From contig CM059582.1 in NCBI GenBank assembly GCA_030407085.1, forward strand, positions 137,757,001-137,821,000: a DNA stretch of 64,000 bases, read 5' to 3'. The stretch comes from Trichopria drosophilae (lineage: Eukaryota; Arthropoda; Insecta; Hymenoptera; Diapriidae). The translations under genes were made by a program, and so were the position numbers. Numbering within the stretch: the first letter of the stretch is position 1; every line of letters begins with the position of its first letter. The notes beneath the pieces were generated by a model, which was not told the DNA's origin, made no database searches, and saw only the letters and a program-made list of their open reading frames with translations. Below, in pieces: positions 49,091 to 60,304 of the stretch.

Positions 49091-50673
49091 TGGATTATAT
49101 GAAGATACTGATGATTTTAACATATGCATTCTGTGCAACCGCATTCATAGCATTTGATTGTGGAGCGAAAAATCCAAACATATCAACAATATCGCTACTA
49201 AATATACAAGAATGTGAAATAGAAAGAAAACACTTAAACATAGAAAAAACCAAAGCTCAACTTTTACAAATTAAAGAATATGAAGAAACAGAAGTAATAC
49301 AATGCAAAATAGATATTCGAAATAACAGACGAAATAACATTCGCACTAACTTTAAAAGGAAAGAAAAATACTTGCGGTTACGAACTTTCTCTTACTGAAC
49401 ACCCGAAGCTTTTAATATTAGAAAATAAAAATGGCGCAAGCTTCAAAAAGCATCTTGTTAAAACAGTGAATCTAGATATCTTCACATATGTCAACTCGAA
49501 ATTTGTTTACGTCGAAAAACACTTACGATCCGAAATAAAACAACTTTATTACGATGTTCTGACACAAAGATGCGAATTAGAAAAACAAGTATTGAGAAAT
49601 TCATTGTCACTAGCAACCCAATCCCCAGACGAATTTGCATATAATATTATGAAAGGACCCGGATACATGGCAATAGCAGCAGGAGAAGTCGCATACACAA
49701 TGAAACGCAACCCAGTAGAAGTTAGCATAAGAAGAACCGATGAATGTTATTTATCACACTTACCAATCAAATACCAGGAACAATCCATCTTCATGACTCC
49801 CAAAACAAGAATTTTAATAAATAAAGGAACACAAATTAGTTTGGTGCCACCAATGTACTCTGTAAATAACGTCTGGTATAAGAATCTCCCCAATCCAGTA
49901 GAATCGAAGAAACCCGGCGAATTAAAACCACTTACGAAACAAACATGGACATATGTAAACCTTGAGAACTTAGCAACAAACGGAATCTATAGCCAGGACA
50001 ACCTTAGAAAACTAAAAGAACACATAATGTTCCCAGCAGAAAAACCGGCCGTATTAAACACAGTAGCGAGAGGGATGACAGGACAAATAACAAATTATCA
50101 AGGCACATCTATACTATAACAAATATGCTAGTCGAAAACACAATTGGGAAAATGTTAAAAACAGCTGGCGAAAAAATTTGGAGAAATTTTATGATTTTCG
50201 GCACAACTACAGCAGGAATTATGGGTATACTACTCATCATAAAACTTTTGAAAGCTGTAATAGACACGGTAATCCACGGATACGCACTACACACAGCTTA
50301 CGGATGGTCTATTTTTCTATTAGGCGCAATATGGGACTCAGTAACACATTTACTATTACACCTCGCCGGTAAAAACACTAACACAAAGAATAATTCTCAA
50401 AACCATAACAATATTAGATATCATCAAATTGAGTTGGAAGAAATACAAATTGACCAAAAACCACAAACGTCTTTAGACCATGAATCACAGCCTTCCGCGC
50501 CATTGTCACAAGAAAATTTAAAAACAAATGAAATGATCAATACCAATATCGAAGCAAAACCGGAATTACCATTCAAGCTCTATCCCAAGCTCCAAACAAA
50601 CCATGTTCAAATTCCCGAACTTCCACCAACAACAAATCTAACTAATAATGAAGCATTTACGCTAAAAAAATAA
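49091..50673 (+). pseudogene. chuvirus-like (Jingchuvirales-type) membrane glycoprotein gene in env position
   Basis: N-terminal part 49091-49398: a signal-peptide-like hydrophobic start (MDYMKILMILTYAFCATAFI) followed by FDCGAKNPNISTISLLNIQE. Near 49318 an internal deletion and frame change remove most of the ectodomain. From about 49320 another frame carries KNTCGYELSLTEHPKLLILE, NLDIFTYVNSKFVYVEKHLR, DEFAYNIMKGPGYMAIAAGE and EHIMFPAEKPAVLN to a stop at 50117. A further frame, 50125-50673, has the membrane segment (FGTTTAGIMGILLIIKLLKA), HGYALHTAYGWSIFLLGAIW and a hydrophilic tail. The pattern (DCG...NIST.SLL.I..C at the start, GPGYMA...GEV, a late TM with a YALH.AYGW motif) resembles chuvirus glycoproteins and their insect-genome relatives, not classical errantivirus Env. 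Attribution is from memory. Confidence 0.65.
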
Positions 50674-50783
50674 CAAACCTCTAAACGCATAAGACATATA
50701 TTTGATTTCACAAAATTCTTTACAGAAATAAAAAAAAAGTAAATAAATAAAGACAAACAAAAGAGAACAAAAAGAATAATAAA

Positions 50784-51853
50784 ATGATAACCAAAATAAT
50801 AACAATTCTAGCAATAGTACATACAGTTAGAGCAAATAACAATACGATAGTCCATGAATGCTCAGAATGGCATATAGCAAACCATACAAAATGTCAAAAC
50901 AACAAATTAATCTCAGAACTAGAATTATTACCGTACGAACTAAGTGCCAAGACATGTTGGAGAATTATAAATGAAAAAGAAGCACACAGATTTTTCGTCA
51001 AGATAGGAGGAATAGAAACCAATGGTGGAACAATAGAGCACACACACAAAGTAGCAACGAGAGACAATTGCAATAACAAACAATATTTTACAACAACAGA
51101 AAAAATCTATATAACAACAAGAAGTTATAAAGCTGAAATTTTAACACCCGAAAATATAATCATTTTGTTGGGACTTACAAACGGACGAAAAACCTCAGTA
51201 GATTTATTTGCAGCAGTATACATACACGACACCTGTAAAACATCTGTTTGGCACCCACCACCATCGATACCAAAAAAATTCACATGGACAACACCAAACA
51301 AATCAAAGACAGCATCAATAACCCCAAAAACTCCAACCATGTTATCACCTATAAGAAAAGATATTGACCACAATGAAATAACAGATGAAACTAACATTCA
51401 AAACAAGAGTAATATTAAACAAACAACCACAAACTCAAATGTAGAAGAAATAATTTACGAACATAGAATACTAATCGGGACAGGAATCATCGGAATTTAC
51501 AGCATAGGAGTTACAAAATATTATTAATCATTATAACAATAAAAATATGCAAACACTATAAAAACAATACGGATGACAGAACATACATCAAATTCAAGCA
51601 AGACGAAGAAATTCAAATAATAAATACCAACAAAGGACACAATTCTCTTACGACACAAAAACCTCCACTACAAAAAATAAAACACAACGGATATAAACTC
51701 ATGGAACAAACCGAGGAAGAAAATAACGAAAACAATTTCCAACGAGTACGATTCAACTTCGCAACCATAGAAAATGACCATCCAACAATAGAGAATATCA
51801 CTCAAATATACGACATACCTAAACCAATTATCAAAAACCCGATAACCAAATAA
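50784..51853 (+). pseudogene. second membrane protein of the retroelement (unrecognised), one frameshift
   Basis: 247 codons from MITKIITILAIVHTVRANNN (good signal peptide, residues 1-17). The ectodomain has Cys at spaced positions and N-glycosylation sequons (NNT, NHT), then a Thr/Pro/Ser-rich stalk and YEHRILIGTGIIGIYSIGVT entering a membrane segment. The frame ends at 51525. In the neighbouring frame LLIIITIKICKHYKNN continues the hydrophobic helix and leads into about 100 residues of hydrophilic tail to a stop at 51851. The simplest reading is one type I membrane protein of about 350 aa with a 1-base frame lesion near 51515. I do not recognise the family. Confidence 0.5.
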
Positions 51854-52024
51854 ATATGCTTCTCAACATACTAATATCCGAGCAAATAATTAATATTAAT
51901 ATTTCAAACATTCTTAACTAAAATACTAACAACAAATAATTTTTTTTTTCACAACAGGCTTTCACAGTGGGACTCTCCTTTTTTTTATATATTAAAAAAA
52001 AAGAAACAAAACAAACAACAACAA

Positions 52025-52192
52025 ATGGAATATCCAACTAACATCTTCCTCAGTAACCTAGAAATAAAAGGGAAAGACATATGGGCCCACAATGAACTTT
52101 ACACAGAGACTTGCCATTCGGGGTCTGAAATGCTTACTACTAATGACGAACAAGGGGCATGCAGAGTTTGTTACAATAACTTTGAAGAATAA
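52025..52192 (+). CDS. 55-aa Cys-containing ORF, unrecognised
   Basis: MEYPTNIFLSNLEIKGKDIW to ...CRVCYNNFEE. Cys30 and a CX2C pair (Cys46, Cys49) plus His22/His31 could form a small zinc site. It lies 170 bp after the second membrane protein and 27 bp before the next ORF. No start context or splice signal decides its expression. Confidence 0.35.
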   Translation: MEYPTNIFLSNLEIKGKDIWAHNELYTETCHSGSEMLTTNDEQGACRVCYNNFEE

Positions 52193-52219
52193 CAGAAAAA
52201 AACTTTTAAAAAACTAACA

Positions 52220-52480
52220 ATGGTACACATTAAAACCGCACCGGGAGAAGACTTTAACTGTAGATATTGCGGAAACCAATTATTACAAACACAACAAGCA
52301 CCGCGATGTATACGATGTCTAAACCTCCATATTTATAGGATCAACGACAGAATAAAATCAGGAGAAATACAACCGCCAAAATTAAATGGCTATTATGTAA
52401 CAACATTTAAAATTAGACAACAACCATTTGAGGTAGAAATACCAGATCCCGACAGCGAAGACGAAGGACACTCAGACTAA
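52220..52480 (+). CDS. 86-aa zinc-ribbon-like protein with acidic tail, unrecognised
   Basis: MVHIKTAPGEDFNCRYCGNQ: Cys14-X2-Cys17 and Cys30-X2-Cys33 form a four-Cys zinc-ribbon pattern in the first 35 residues. A basic middle follows (NLHIYRINDRIKSGE), and the C-terminal tail is acidic (EIPDPDSEDEGHSD). The frame is intact, unlike the neighbouring pol and env. Size and Cys layout suggest a nucleic-acid- or protein-binding accessory factor. Function unknown. A CAGGGTG MITE starts 150 bp downstream. Confidence 0.5.
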   Translation: MVHIKTAPGEDFNCRYCGNQLLQTQQAPRCIRCLNLHIYRINDRIKSGEIQPPKLNGYYVTTFKIRQQPFEVEIPDPDSEDEGHSD

Positions 52481-52631
52481 TAAAATATGACAATTCTGAC
52501 AATACAATCAAGTATTATTATCACCCCAAACGGCATTACTTTCATAACTTCTGCTTCGCATGCGCATGCAACAAAAGTTAACGAATTAACTACATGTTTT
52601 TTTTTATTATTATCACAAGAAATTGAATATA

Positions 52632-52994
52632 CAGGGTGGCCGATTTATCTGAAGACATCGAAATATCTCGAGAACTATGCACAGAATCAAAAAAGTTGTC
52701 GGATGAAAGTTGTTCGACACGAAGGGGGGCATCCAGTGATAATTAAATTTACCCCCTCCCCCATCCCCTGGAGGTGGAGTGGGGGCAAAAACAATAAAAC
52801 TTAAATAGGAACCTCCATTTTTTATTGCAGATTTGGATTCTCCGGAAAAAAGTACACGAATTTGACCTAGGAGCTATTGCATTTTGGTTCACAGGTGGCG
52901 CTGTAATCGATAAAAATCCAAATTTATCCGAAGACATTGAAATACCTCGAGAACTATGCACAGAATCAAAAAAGTTGTCGGATGAAAGTTGTTC
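52632..52994 (+). mobile_element. CAGGGTGGCC element, truncated copy
   Basis: Starts CAGGGTGGCCGATTTATCTG after a TA and carries 1.3 units of the 279-bp subterminal repeat seen at 4799-6562 (matching blocks at 52661 and 52940). The right end is cut at GAAAGTTGTTC. Lies between the last accessory ORF and the 3' LTR. Confidence 0.85.
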
Positions 52995-53620
52995 TTGTTT
53001 TAAGATCGTTTATCTTAAGTTTTAAACAAATTATAATCATTATAAGCAAATTTTATTTTTTGATCACGTAAAATACATTCCCTTTTTTTTAACCTTCCTA
53101 ATTTTTATTTCAAAATTATTTTTGTCTTTACTTCAGGATTCCTTTTAAGCAGATGATTTAACCACTACAATAGTCCACTATATATATATGACAAGAAATC
53201 TGCCGGCTATATTAAAAATATTCAACCTCACATTGTTAAAACGCTGCGAAAATTGTTTATGTTTTTTTCACTACATACGCCAATCGTTAAGAATAATCAT
53301 ACCGTATACACAGTGATAACACACATATATCGTGGAAAGCGTAAATATAGTAACAATTCAAGTATATAAACTTCAATAAGGACCATCATGTAAAATATTG
53401 TACAATCTTCAAAATAATGTAAAACAATTACCAATAAGCGAAAGCTTCCAAATACCACGCTTTTATTTTTACTACTAATTCGTGCAATAAGCGATTAGCG
53501 ATTGAACGATAAGCGACTTAACATTTCATGAAAAATACAAAATTACGTATCAGCATCAATACAAATTGTAATGCGATTCCTTAGCGTGAGCACAGAACAT
53601 TGGAGGGCCAACGTTCGACC
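52995..53620 (+). other. 3' non-coding region of the LTR retroelement
   Basis: AT-rich, with no reading frame of note. It ends at the purine tract before the 3' LTR. Confidence 0.6.
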
Positions 53621-53631
53621 AAGGTGGGGGG
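53621..53631 (+). other. polypurine tract
   Basis: AAGGTGGGGGG directly before TGTTACG of the 3' LTR. The usual plus-strand primer position. Confidence 0.75.
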
Positions 53632-54891
53632 TGTTACGTCCTCGTAACTAGCGGAATTAACCAATTTTCGGTATACATACAAACATCAAAAAATATCGTA
53701 ATTATATGTCGGCACCGGACAAGCGAGTCCGTTTCTTACAATGTAACCTTCAAACCTCCTAGACGAAGCGTATTGGAATGTACCCGGTTCAAATAGCATT
53801 TTCTTTAAACCTTTATTAGCCATAAATCAGAAGACGGCTCACATCGCTTAAGCCGGAAAACTTTCCTAAAAAGTCACCGTACAGACGCAATCAGTTTTCT
53901 CTCAACGACCTTCCCTAGCATTTTTATTTTCTACTATAGAACAATCATTTTACATTACCGTAATTCTCCTCACTTCCAAAATTTACGGTAATTGAGGACT
54001 TAACTCTCAAGCTACCTGTTTTTAACTTTTCTTAAAAAACATAAAAAGAGAAATCGGGTACATTCCAACGGGCTCTCTATATCAATAATTTTTAGTTAAT
54101 GTATTTTTCCTCCTTGGCCCATTTCCAAAAAACCTGTCCAATATACAAATCCACCACCTTCAAAATAGAGGGGGAGCACTCCAAGCGGGGACAAGAAAAC
54201 CATGGACCACCATAAATACAGGTGGGGCCCACCTAGAGGAGCTCAGTCCATTTTTTTTTGTCTGACGGGACATTAGTAAAAAGGGAAGCTACCTTCTTTG
54301 CTACTTTTCCTTCGTGACATAGCGGGTCGGCCTGCGAAATCGCTTCAATTCCCTTTCTTTTCGTGACATAGCGGGTAGGCCTGCGAAATCACGGCTACCT
54401 ATTTCCTTGCGACATAGCGGGTCGGCCCGCGAAATCGCATCCTCTTTTTCTTTCGTGGCATAGCTGGTAGGCCTGCGAAACCACAACCCTCTTCCCTCCT
54501 ACCTATTGCCTATGAGCCACAGAGACGAAGTCGCCTCTCTCACGCGACTACTACTCATAACCAAGATAAACATTTTGGTCCGATAAATTCTCTTTTATTT
54601 TTTTCCCTTCCCCTAGACTTCGCGTTTTCCCTCTAAACTCATTATACCATTTTTATTTTTTTCCTTTTTCGTTTATCATCTTCCGTAATAAATAATCATT
54701 ATTTTTTTATAGTGAAACGCCGCCGAGGAGGACAAAAGATCCAACGCCAAAAATTGGCAAAGGCTCTTCACCTCGCCCGAGAGGAAATAGAATCGCGGGC
54801 TGCCAAACCATTCTCCCCAAAGGAAACTCCTCTTCCTTCCCCTTTTCCCCCTCGCCCGATCATTCCACTACCTACTCCCAAGGAATTATTT
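53632..54891 (+). repeat. 3' LTR, truncated by a Penelope-like element
   Basis: Matches 33503-35038, with about 2% substitutions, one 215-bp deletion and four instead of five tandem units. It breaks at GGAATTATTT, where PLE sequence (TAGGTGAGAAT) begins. The remaining 240 bp of the LTR were not found. Confidence 0.92.
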
Positions 54892-56118
54892 TTAGGTGAG
54901 AATATGTTAATTATTAACCTGAGTGAATATTACGTCTAAAGAACTCACCTGTCAGAACGGAACTGACCGTGGGTCACTATAGAAAAACTAGTAAAAAGAG
55001 ATACAACAAACAGTATAAATATATTTACAATGAATTAGATTTAGATTAGATTAATGAAAGTAAATGTGTGAATTCAGTAAATGAACGAAAGAATGCGGTA
55101 AAAAGAGCGGATAATATTTCGGTAATGGGAGCAAATGAAAATGTAAAAAATGTAAGTTTATGTAATAAGGAAGTCCGTGAGAAACCGTAAGGTGATCACG
55201 AATAAATACTACTGCAACTGCTATATAAAAAGTTTTTTTATTTGAAAAATTTGTTTTTCAAAAAGATACTGTTATCTAGTAAGGTAAAGTTAAGAAATAT
55301 ATTCAAAAAGTTTAAGACTTTGTATGAAAAATCACTGACCATCAAAAATTCAGAAAACCATAAAAAACTTGTTTAAAACTCAGACCAACATTAATTTCAA
55401 TTAATAAATCACATAAATTTCCAATCCAAGATTTCATTTCTGAAATAAGAAATGCCAAAATTCCTAATATTACTGACGAAAAAGGGAACGTTATAGTAAA
55501 TGAAAAAAATAACATCAATTAAACTATTTGTCATGGATCCAAAATTAAGAAACGATGTGCATTAAAAACGCATGCTGTTTTTTTATAGCGTTTCATCTCA
55601 ATCTGTACGACTAGAATCATCAGAAAAGCGGTGGTACAGACCTGCTTCATACACCCTCGAAGAGATTATATATTGGAAATTTATATATACGAATTTCTAT
55701 GGATTTTTCACATTTCTGAAAATGCACAATCGCAATAAAAACATCCAAATTCAAACCGATCAAGCTCAATGTATTCTAATACATATCGCCTGGTAAGGTA
55801 GAGAACTAAGTCTTCGATCGATGACAGATACAACGAATTTTGGTAAATAACGTGCATCTATATTTTATGCCACTTTTTTGATATTGAGATGAAACGCCAG
55901 AAAAGAAGCAGTATGCATTTTTTAATGCATATTGTTTCTTTATTTTCTGTTACTTTGTTATTTTTTTTGTTTCGAGTAGTTTATTTATTTTTTACGCTAT
56001 TTATAGCGTAAATGTTTAAATTTTATATGTAGTTCAATTATTGTAAATAAACAAACAACAAAAGAATGCAGTTTTTCTTGAAAAAAAACGTTTTTTAGCT
56101 TATTTGAAGTTTACTTTT
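54892..56118 (+). pseudogene. Penelope-like element copy B, internally deleted
   Basis: The 5' end TAGGTGAGAATATGTTAATT matches the start of copy C (61671 on the minus strand). The 5' part runs to about 55530 (KIPNITDEKGNV-like coding scrap). After the MITE at 55548-55939, PLE 3' sequence (55943-56118) matches 14090-13881 on the other strand. RT core and GIY-YIG region are absent. Confidence 0.65.
55548..55939. mobile_element. 392-bp PIF/Harbinger-like MITE
   Basis: Inverted ends of about 55 bp (AGAAACGATGTGCATTAAAA at left, the diverged reverse complement at right, both reaching GCGTTTCATCTCAAT). TTA flanks both sides, the typical 3-bp Harbinger duplication. Half of a second copy lies at 58922-59039. 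Confidence 0.75.
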
Positions 56119-56400
56119 CATCGGAACTTAAATGAGAAGATATATAGTGAGAGAATAGTTAATGAGAAATAAGCTGTGGGTGGAAACGGGGCGGGGGGGG
56201 GGGAGTCATGTATGAAGAACGAATAGAAAAAGGAGGAGGAGAAATTGTGAGGAAATGTACAGAGGATAAATTATCTATAGGAAGGAGGTGTGAGGGATGG
56301 AGCGTGGAATGCTGTGAAGAAAGGAAATGGAGGGATATAAAAAGGAGACATAGAGAAGTAGATGAACCGGAGAGAGCAGAACACGGAAAAGGATAGAGCA
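56119..56400 (+). repeat. purine-rich repeat, copy 2
   Basis: Follows PLE 3' sequence, just as copy 1 does at 13561-13880 in inverted orientation. Includes a G tract at about 56193-56204. Shared words: GAAATAAGCTGTGGG, GAAGTAGATGAACCG, AGAGCAGAACACG. Confidence 0.7.
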
Positions 56401-58249
56401 CAACTCTCTGGATCCAAAATGTGTCAATGTGGAGTTTTCACAAATGGTCTGTAGATTCCAAATTTGAAAACCCGAACATCGTACCTGATCATATTTTCAA
56501 GATATATGCATATATGTATATGGGCAAATCAACAGAACTTTTGACTTTTATGATATGTAAGATTCACTTAAATAAGCTGTACAGAACTATTTATAAAACT
56601 GTGCTATTTACTAAATAGGATATGCTTTTAAAGGTACAGTTATTTGTTTTGCATGATAGTTGAATAAAAAGCATTGAAAAAACCATTCGTGCATAACAGT
56701 TGTTGAAAAATGACACTTTTGTCTGGCACACGACCTATATGCAATTATATATCTCGATAATTGGCGTAATTTATGGTTTTATGAGTCATAATAATATTCT
56801 GAACTTGTTCTAGAAATACAATACGATGTTCAAGCATAAAACATGACACGAAATTATCTCTTTGAGCCAAAATTTTGTCTTCACACGGAAAAATGGTGAA
56901 ATTTGTAACGACGGGGTTTTATTAGTAACTGATCATCAATCCGTCGACAAATATTTAAAATTCAAGATGGTGGATACGACACGGCAGACCGAAGTTCTAA
57001 AAAGTTACTTTAATCTGCTGAAATTGCGCATTCGAGGGTTTTCGAGGTCGCTGATTGGTCGAGATTCGCTATAGCTTTGCTGCAGTAATAATGAAAATGT
57101 GAAATAGGTGAAAAAAACCTCAAATTACCTCCATTTACCGAAAGAAAGGTTTAGTTGTAGGTGGCAGACTAATTATGTGTTAACATTTTAAATATAGGTT
57201 ATACGTGTGTATTTATAACAATTTAATGTATTCATAATAAATATAACAAAATAGTTAATGTATTTACAAACTTAACAATAAATCTAGTTGTGTTTTTCTT
57301 TAAAGCGTGTTTAACTGTTCTGTAGATTTGCCTATGCACATAACGCGATTCCTATATATTACTAGCTTCAACAATTTCAATAGTAGTTGCAATACGAGTT
57401 GTATTTCTTTTCTCCAATTATTTCTTAATTAAAGCAGTTGGCATATAAATTTGTCAGAACTTGGTTTTAATATGTTTCTATGAATGTGAGCCACTTTTAA
57501 CGTTACCCTGGATAAACGACGTGTACGTAGCAGCTATTTGTATACTCTTTTGGTCCCTTATAAATTTCTTTATCAACGTTTCAGTTTTTTTACTTATGAG
57601 AAATTTATCTGCTTTTATTTTTTCAAAGTAAAATTTTTTGCCACAAGGTCCGCAAACTTTTTCTATTTTCAGAATAAGAATATCGTATTGTATTGTCCAT
57701 TATTATGCATTAGGAATAGGACCGATAAATGGCAGATATGTGCTCTGCCGCATAAGTCTATAGCTTCATTCATTTGAACACCCGAAAAGAATTATGGTTC
57801 ACTTTTTAACGTAGATCAAGTTGTAGCAATCGTAATAAGAAATAAATATTCTATTGGAATAATGATGGAGAGTTTCACGCAAGCACCTTATGTGTTAAAG
57901 AGAAACCCATTTCTATAATGGAAATGGAAAAGACGGACAAAAGTCAGGGCTATATCTAGCGGCAAGTTCCGTAACCATTTTGCTAGGATTCATGCTTTCA
58001 TTGACAAAAAAACGTCTGCTGACTGTTACTACAAATAATATATAGAGATATTATTATAATTAGTCATAAATAAAATCTACGTATAATAACCGAAAATAAT
58101 TAAGAAAATTTGCGTATATCTCGAGAATAGGATCAGGTACGATTTTCGGGTTTCGAAATTTTGAATCTTACAGACTATTTGTAAAAACTGCACATAGACA
58201 CTTTTTGCATCCACATCAGTATAACCTGCCGCTGCTTCAAGAAAGATGT
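56401..58249. other. unassigned AT-rich interval
   Basis: About 1.85 kb with only short frames. A segment near 56960-57065 (TCAAGATGGTGGATACGAC and GGGTTTTCGAGGTCGCTGAT) looks like an old dispersed repeat. No gene supported. Confidence 0.45.
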
Positions 58250-58690
58250 GAGACGTCACGTATGAACTGTCGGAGTTTAGAGGGTATTCCAAAATACATG
58301 GATTCCGAAACTCGCGTAAGTAGTCGTCATTTGCAGTGTCTTGGTCCCCATACGTTGGTAGTGATCCTGCAAAGCAACGCTGTAACGGCAACCTATTTGT
58401 CCGCTACTCTACGGATCTGTTCCCAGAAGACGAGCTTGTTATCGAGTATCATCCTCAGGTATTTGATGCAATGTTTTATCTGGACCATCGCTTCTTCCAC
58501 CCTTATTAAGTGGTCCACTTGGTGAGCAGCACGATCTCAGTCTTCGCCGCCGTTAGCTCGAGCCCATGTTCCTCTAGCCAGGTGAATCACTAGATTGAGC
58601 TTCATCTGAGCCTTCTCTATGTCTCTTGCGACAACAACGAATAGGACATCATCCGGACCGAATGAAGTGTACTCGGGCACGTTGAGACGC
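58250..58690 (-). pseudogene. R1-like LINE remnant: RT palm end and thumb
   Basis: The minus strand contains DVLFVVVARDIEKAQMKLNL (region after the YADD of R1 RT), CIKYLRMILDNKLVFWEQIR (KYLGV.LD.KL.F..HI) and LLCRITTNVWGPRH ... RLLTRVSES. Stops and frame changes throughout. Same family as 13305-13560. Confidence 0.65.
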
Positions 58691-58817
58691 AGGAAAGCGT
58701 CCTATGAGATAGGCATAGACCTTGGCGTAGGCCAGGGAGCTGTCACCATCTTAGTTCTATGAGTCTTCTCGAAAGCCTCTCATTTTTTACGTCACAACCT
58801 AACACTAACTTATATTG

Positions 58818-58921
58818 TGTGCGTGAGTGTGTGTGTGTGTGTGCGTGCGTGCGTTCGTGCGTGCGTGTGCGTGTGTGTGCGTGCGTGCGTGCGTGCGTGC
58901 GTGTGTGCGTGTGTGTGTGTG
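58818..58921. repeat. (GT/GC)n microsatellite
   Basis: About 100 bp of GTGTGT interspersed with GTGCGT units. Apparent proteins of Cys/Val/Arg or Thr/His repeats are artefacts. Confidence 0.95.
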
Positions 58922-59039
58922 AGGCAATTCGTATATATAAACTTCCAATATATAATCTCTTTGAGGGCGTATGAAGCAGGTCTGTACCACTGAAACGCCA
59001 TAAAGGAAGCAGTATGCATTTTTTAATGCATATTGTTTC
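58922..59039. mobile_element. half of a Harbinger-like MITE
   Basis: Reverse complement of the middle of 55548-55939 (GTGGTACAGACCTGCTTCAT region) plus the right inverted end to GTTTCT. The other half was replaced by the microsatellite. Confidence 0.7.
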
Positions 59040-59195
59040 TTAGTTTTGGTTCAATGACAAATAGTTCAATTTAATATACTAATCACTATTTCGACCTTAC
59101 CAGTAAGTTGATGTTCTATTTGTTAAATTTGTGTTACTGTTGAAGTATATATTCGGTTTCGGTCGTCGATATAGCTGAAAATTGTAATCGGTATA

Positions 59196-59875
59196 CACGG
59201 TGAGAAATCTGAAAGGATGAAGCTGTAGGCATTCCTTCCGCCACTGTACTAAGATTTTGTGCTGGTTCTGCACCATGTGTCGCGTGATATCAATGTAAGA
59301 AACCCACAGTCTCAGACTGTGAAATCGCTTAGGATGAGACTGCAAAACTGCGATGCTTTCTTCGAGGTTTTCTCCCGCCTAAGTTTTACTTTTTAGACTA
59401 GGGCTCTCGCGGACTTTTTTGTAGGAAATTTCCTCCTCTACAAAAAAGGTTTAGTAAATTTTTGCTCTATCTTGAACCGTTTTTGATACGGAAGCGATAG
59501 AACGAAGAACATCGAGTTTTTAAAACAAAAGATAAACATGGCGTCGGACGCTGAATACGTTGTTTTTCATTCTATTGCTTCCGTATCGAAAACGGTGCAA
59601 GATAGAGCAAAAATTTGCTAAACCTTTTTTGTAGAGGAGGAAATTTCCTACAAAAAAGTCCGCGAGAGCCCTAGTCTAAAAAGTAAAACTTAGGCGGGAG
59701 AAAGCCTCGAAGAAAGCATCGCAGTTTTGCAGTCTCATCCTAAGCGTTTTCACAGTCTGAGACTGTGGGTTTCTTACATTGATATTACGCGACACATGGT
59801 GCAGCACCAGCACCAAATCTTAGTACAGTGGCGAAGGAATACCTACAGTTTCATCCTTTCAGATTTCTCTCCGTG
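59196..59875. mobile_element. 680-bp foldback element with 300-bp inverted arms, TA-flanked
   Basis: The left arm (59196-about 59505) and right arm (about 59570-59875) are near-identical inverted copies. Ends CACGGTGAGAAATCTGAAAG and the reverse complement of CTTTCAGATTTCTCTCCGTG, with TA on both sides. The 60-bp centre (around AACATGGCGTCGGACG) is the only unique part. The transcript would fold into a long hairpin. Confidence 0.9.
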
Positions 59876-60304
59876 TAGTACCATAGGACAATTTGTTTAT
59901 TTTTAGTATATGTACTCGACGAGCGTCTAATATTACTACGCGGACACGTGATTTTCGGCTTCCGTTTTCTTTCGCACGTGCAAATTTCGGCAGTTCACGG
60001 CTAGACGCTCGAAAAGCCACACAGATCTAAACTCGCAGCGCCCAGTTAGAAAATAACTACGCAATAATAATTGTACCATCACTGTGGATAAATAAATGAT
60101 CTTGTGTTGTCGACATAACGATAGGATTTTTTTTTACGTCGGCACTCCAATCGAAATCCCGGCCTTTTCATCCGTCGTGTTCGAGTCGATAACGCGACAG
60201 TTACAAAACAAAAATCCTATTTGATTACTATTTATATTTATTCCTACTGATTCCTATTTATATTTATTCGATATTAATTATGAGAAAAGTAATTATTAAT
60301 CATG
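59876..60304. other. unassigned interval
   Basis: Contains ATAAATAAATGATCTTGTG and TTGTCGACA near 60090-60115, reminiscent of an LTR end with polyadenylation signal, but no partner LTR is visible. Confidence 0.35.

Larger units (their letters stand above)
33503..54891 (+). mobile_element. Ty3/gypsy-type LTR retrotransposon with chuvirus-like glycoprotein and accessory ORFs
   Basis: Bounded by a 1,778-bp 5' LTR (33503-35280, TGTTACG...GTAACA) and a truncated 3' LTR (53632-54891). It has a primer-binding region after the 5' LTR and a purine tract AAGGTGGGGGG before the 3' LTR. Internal order: leader repeats, short charged ORF, gag, protease-like region, Asn/Glu-rich repeat, RT, AT-hook/acidic region, integrase, glycoprotein, second membrane protein, two small Cys-containing ORFs. 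It was inserted into LINE family 3. It contains a CR1/L2-like LINE, a solo LTR and a CAGGGTG MITE. Pol has lost the protease active site, RT thumb, RNase H and part of the integrase core, so this copy is defective. Confidence 0.9.

Noticed and set aside
58759..59019. Cys/Val/Arg and Thr/His repeat proteins
   Set aside because: Translations of the GT/GC microsatellite.
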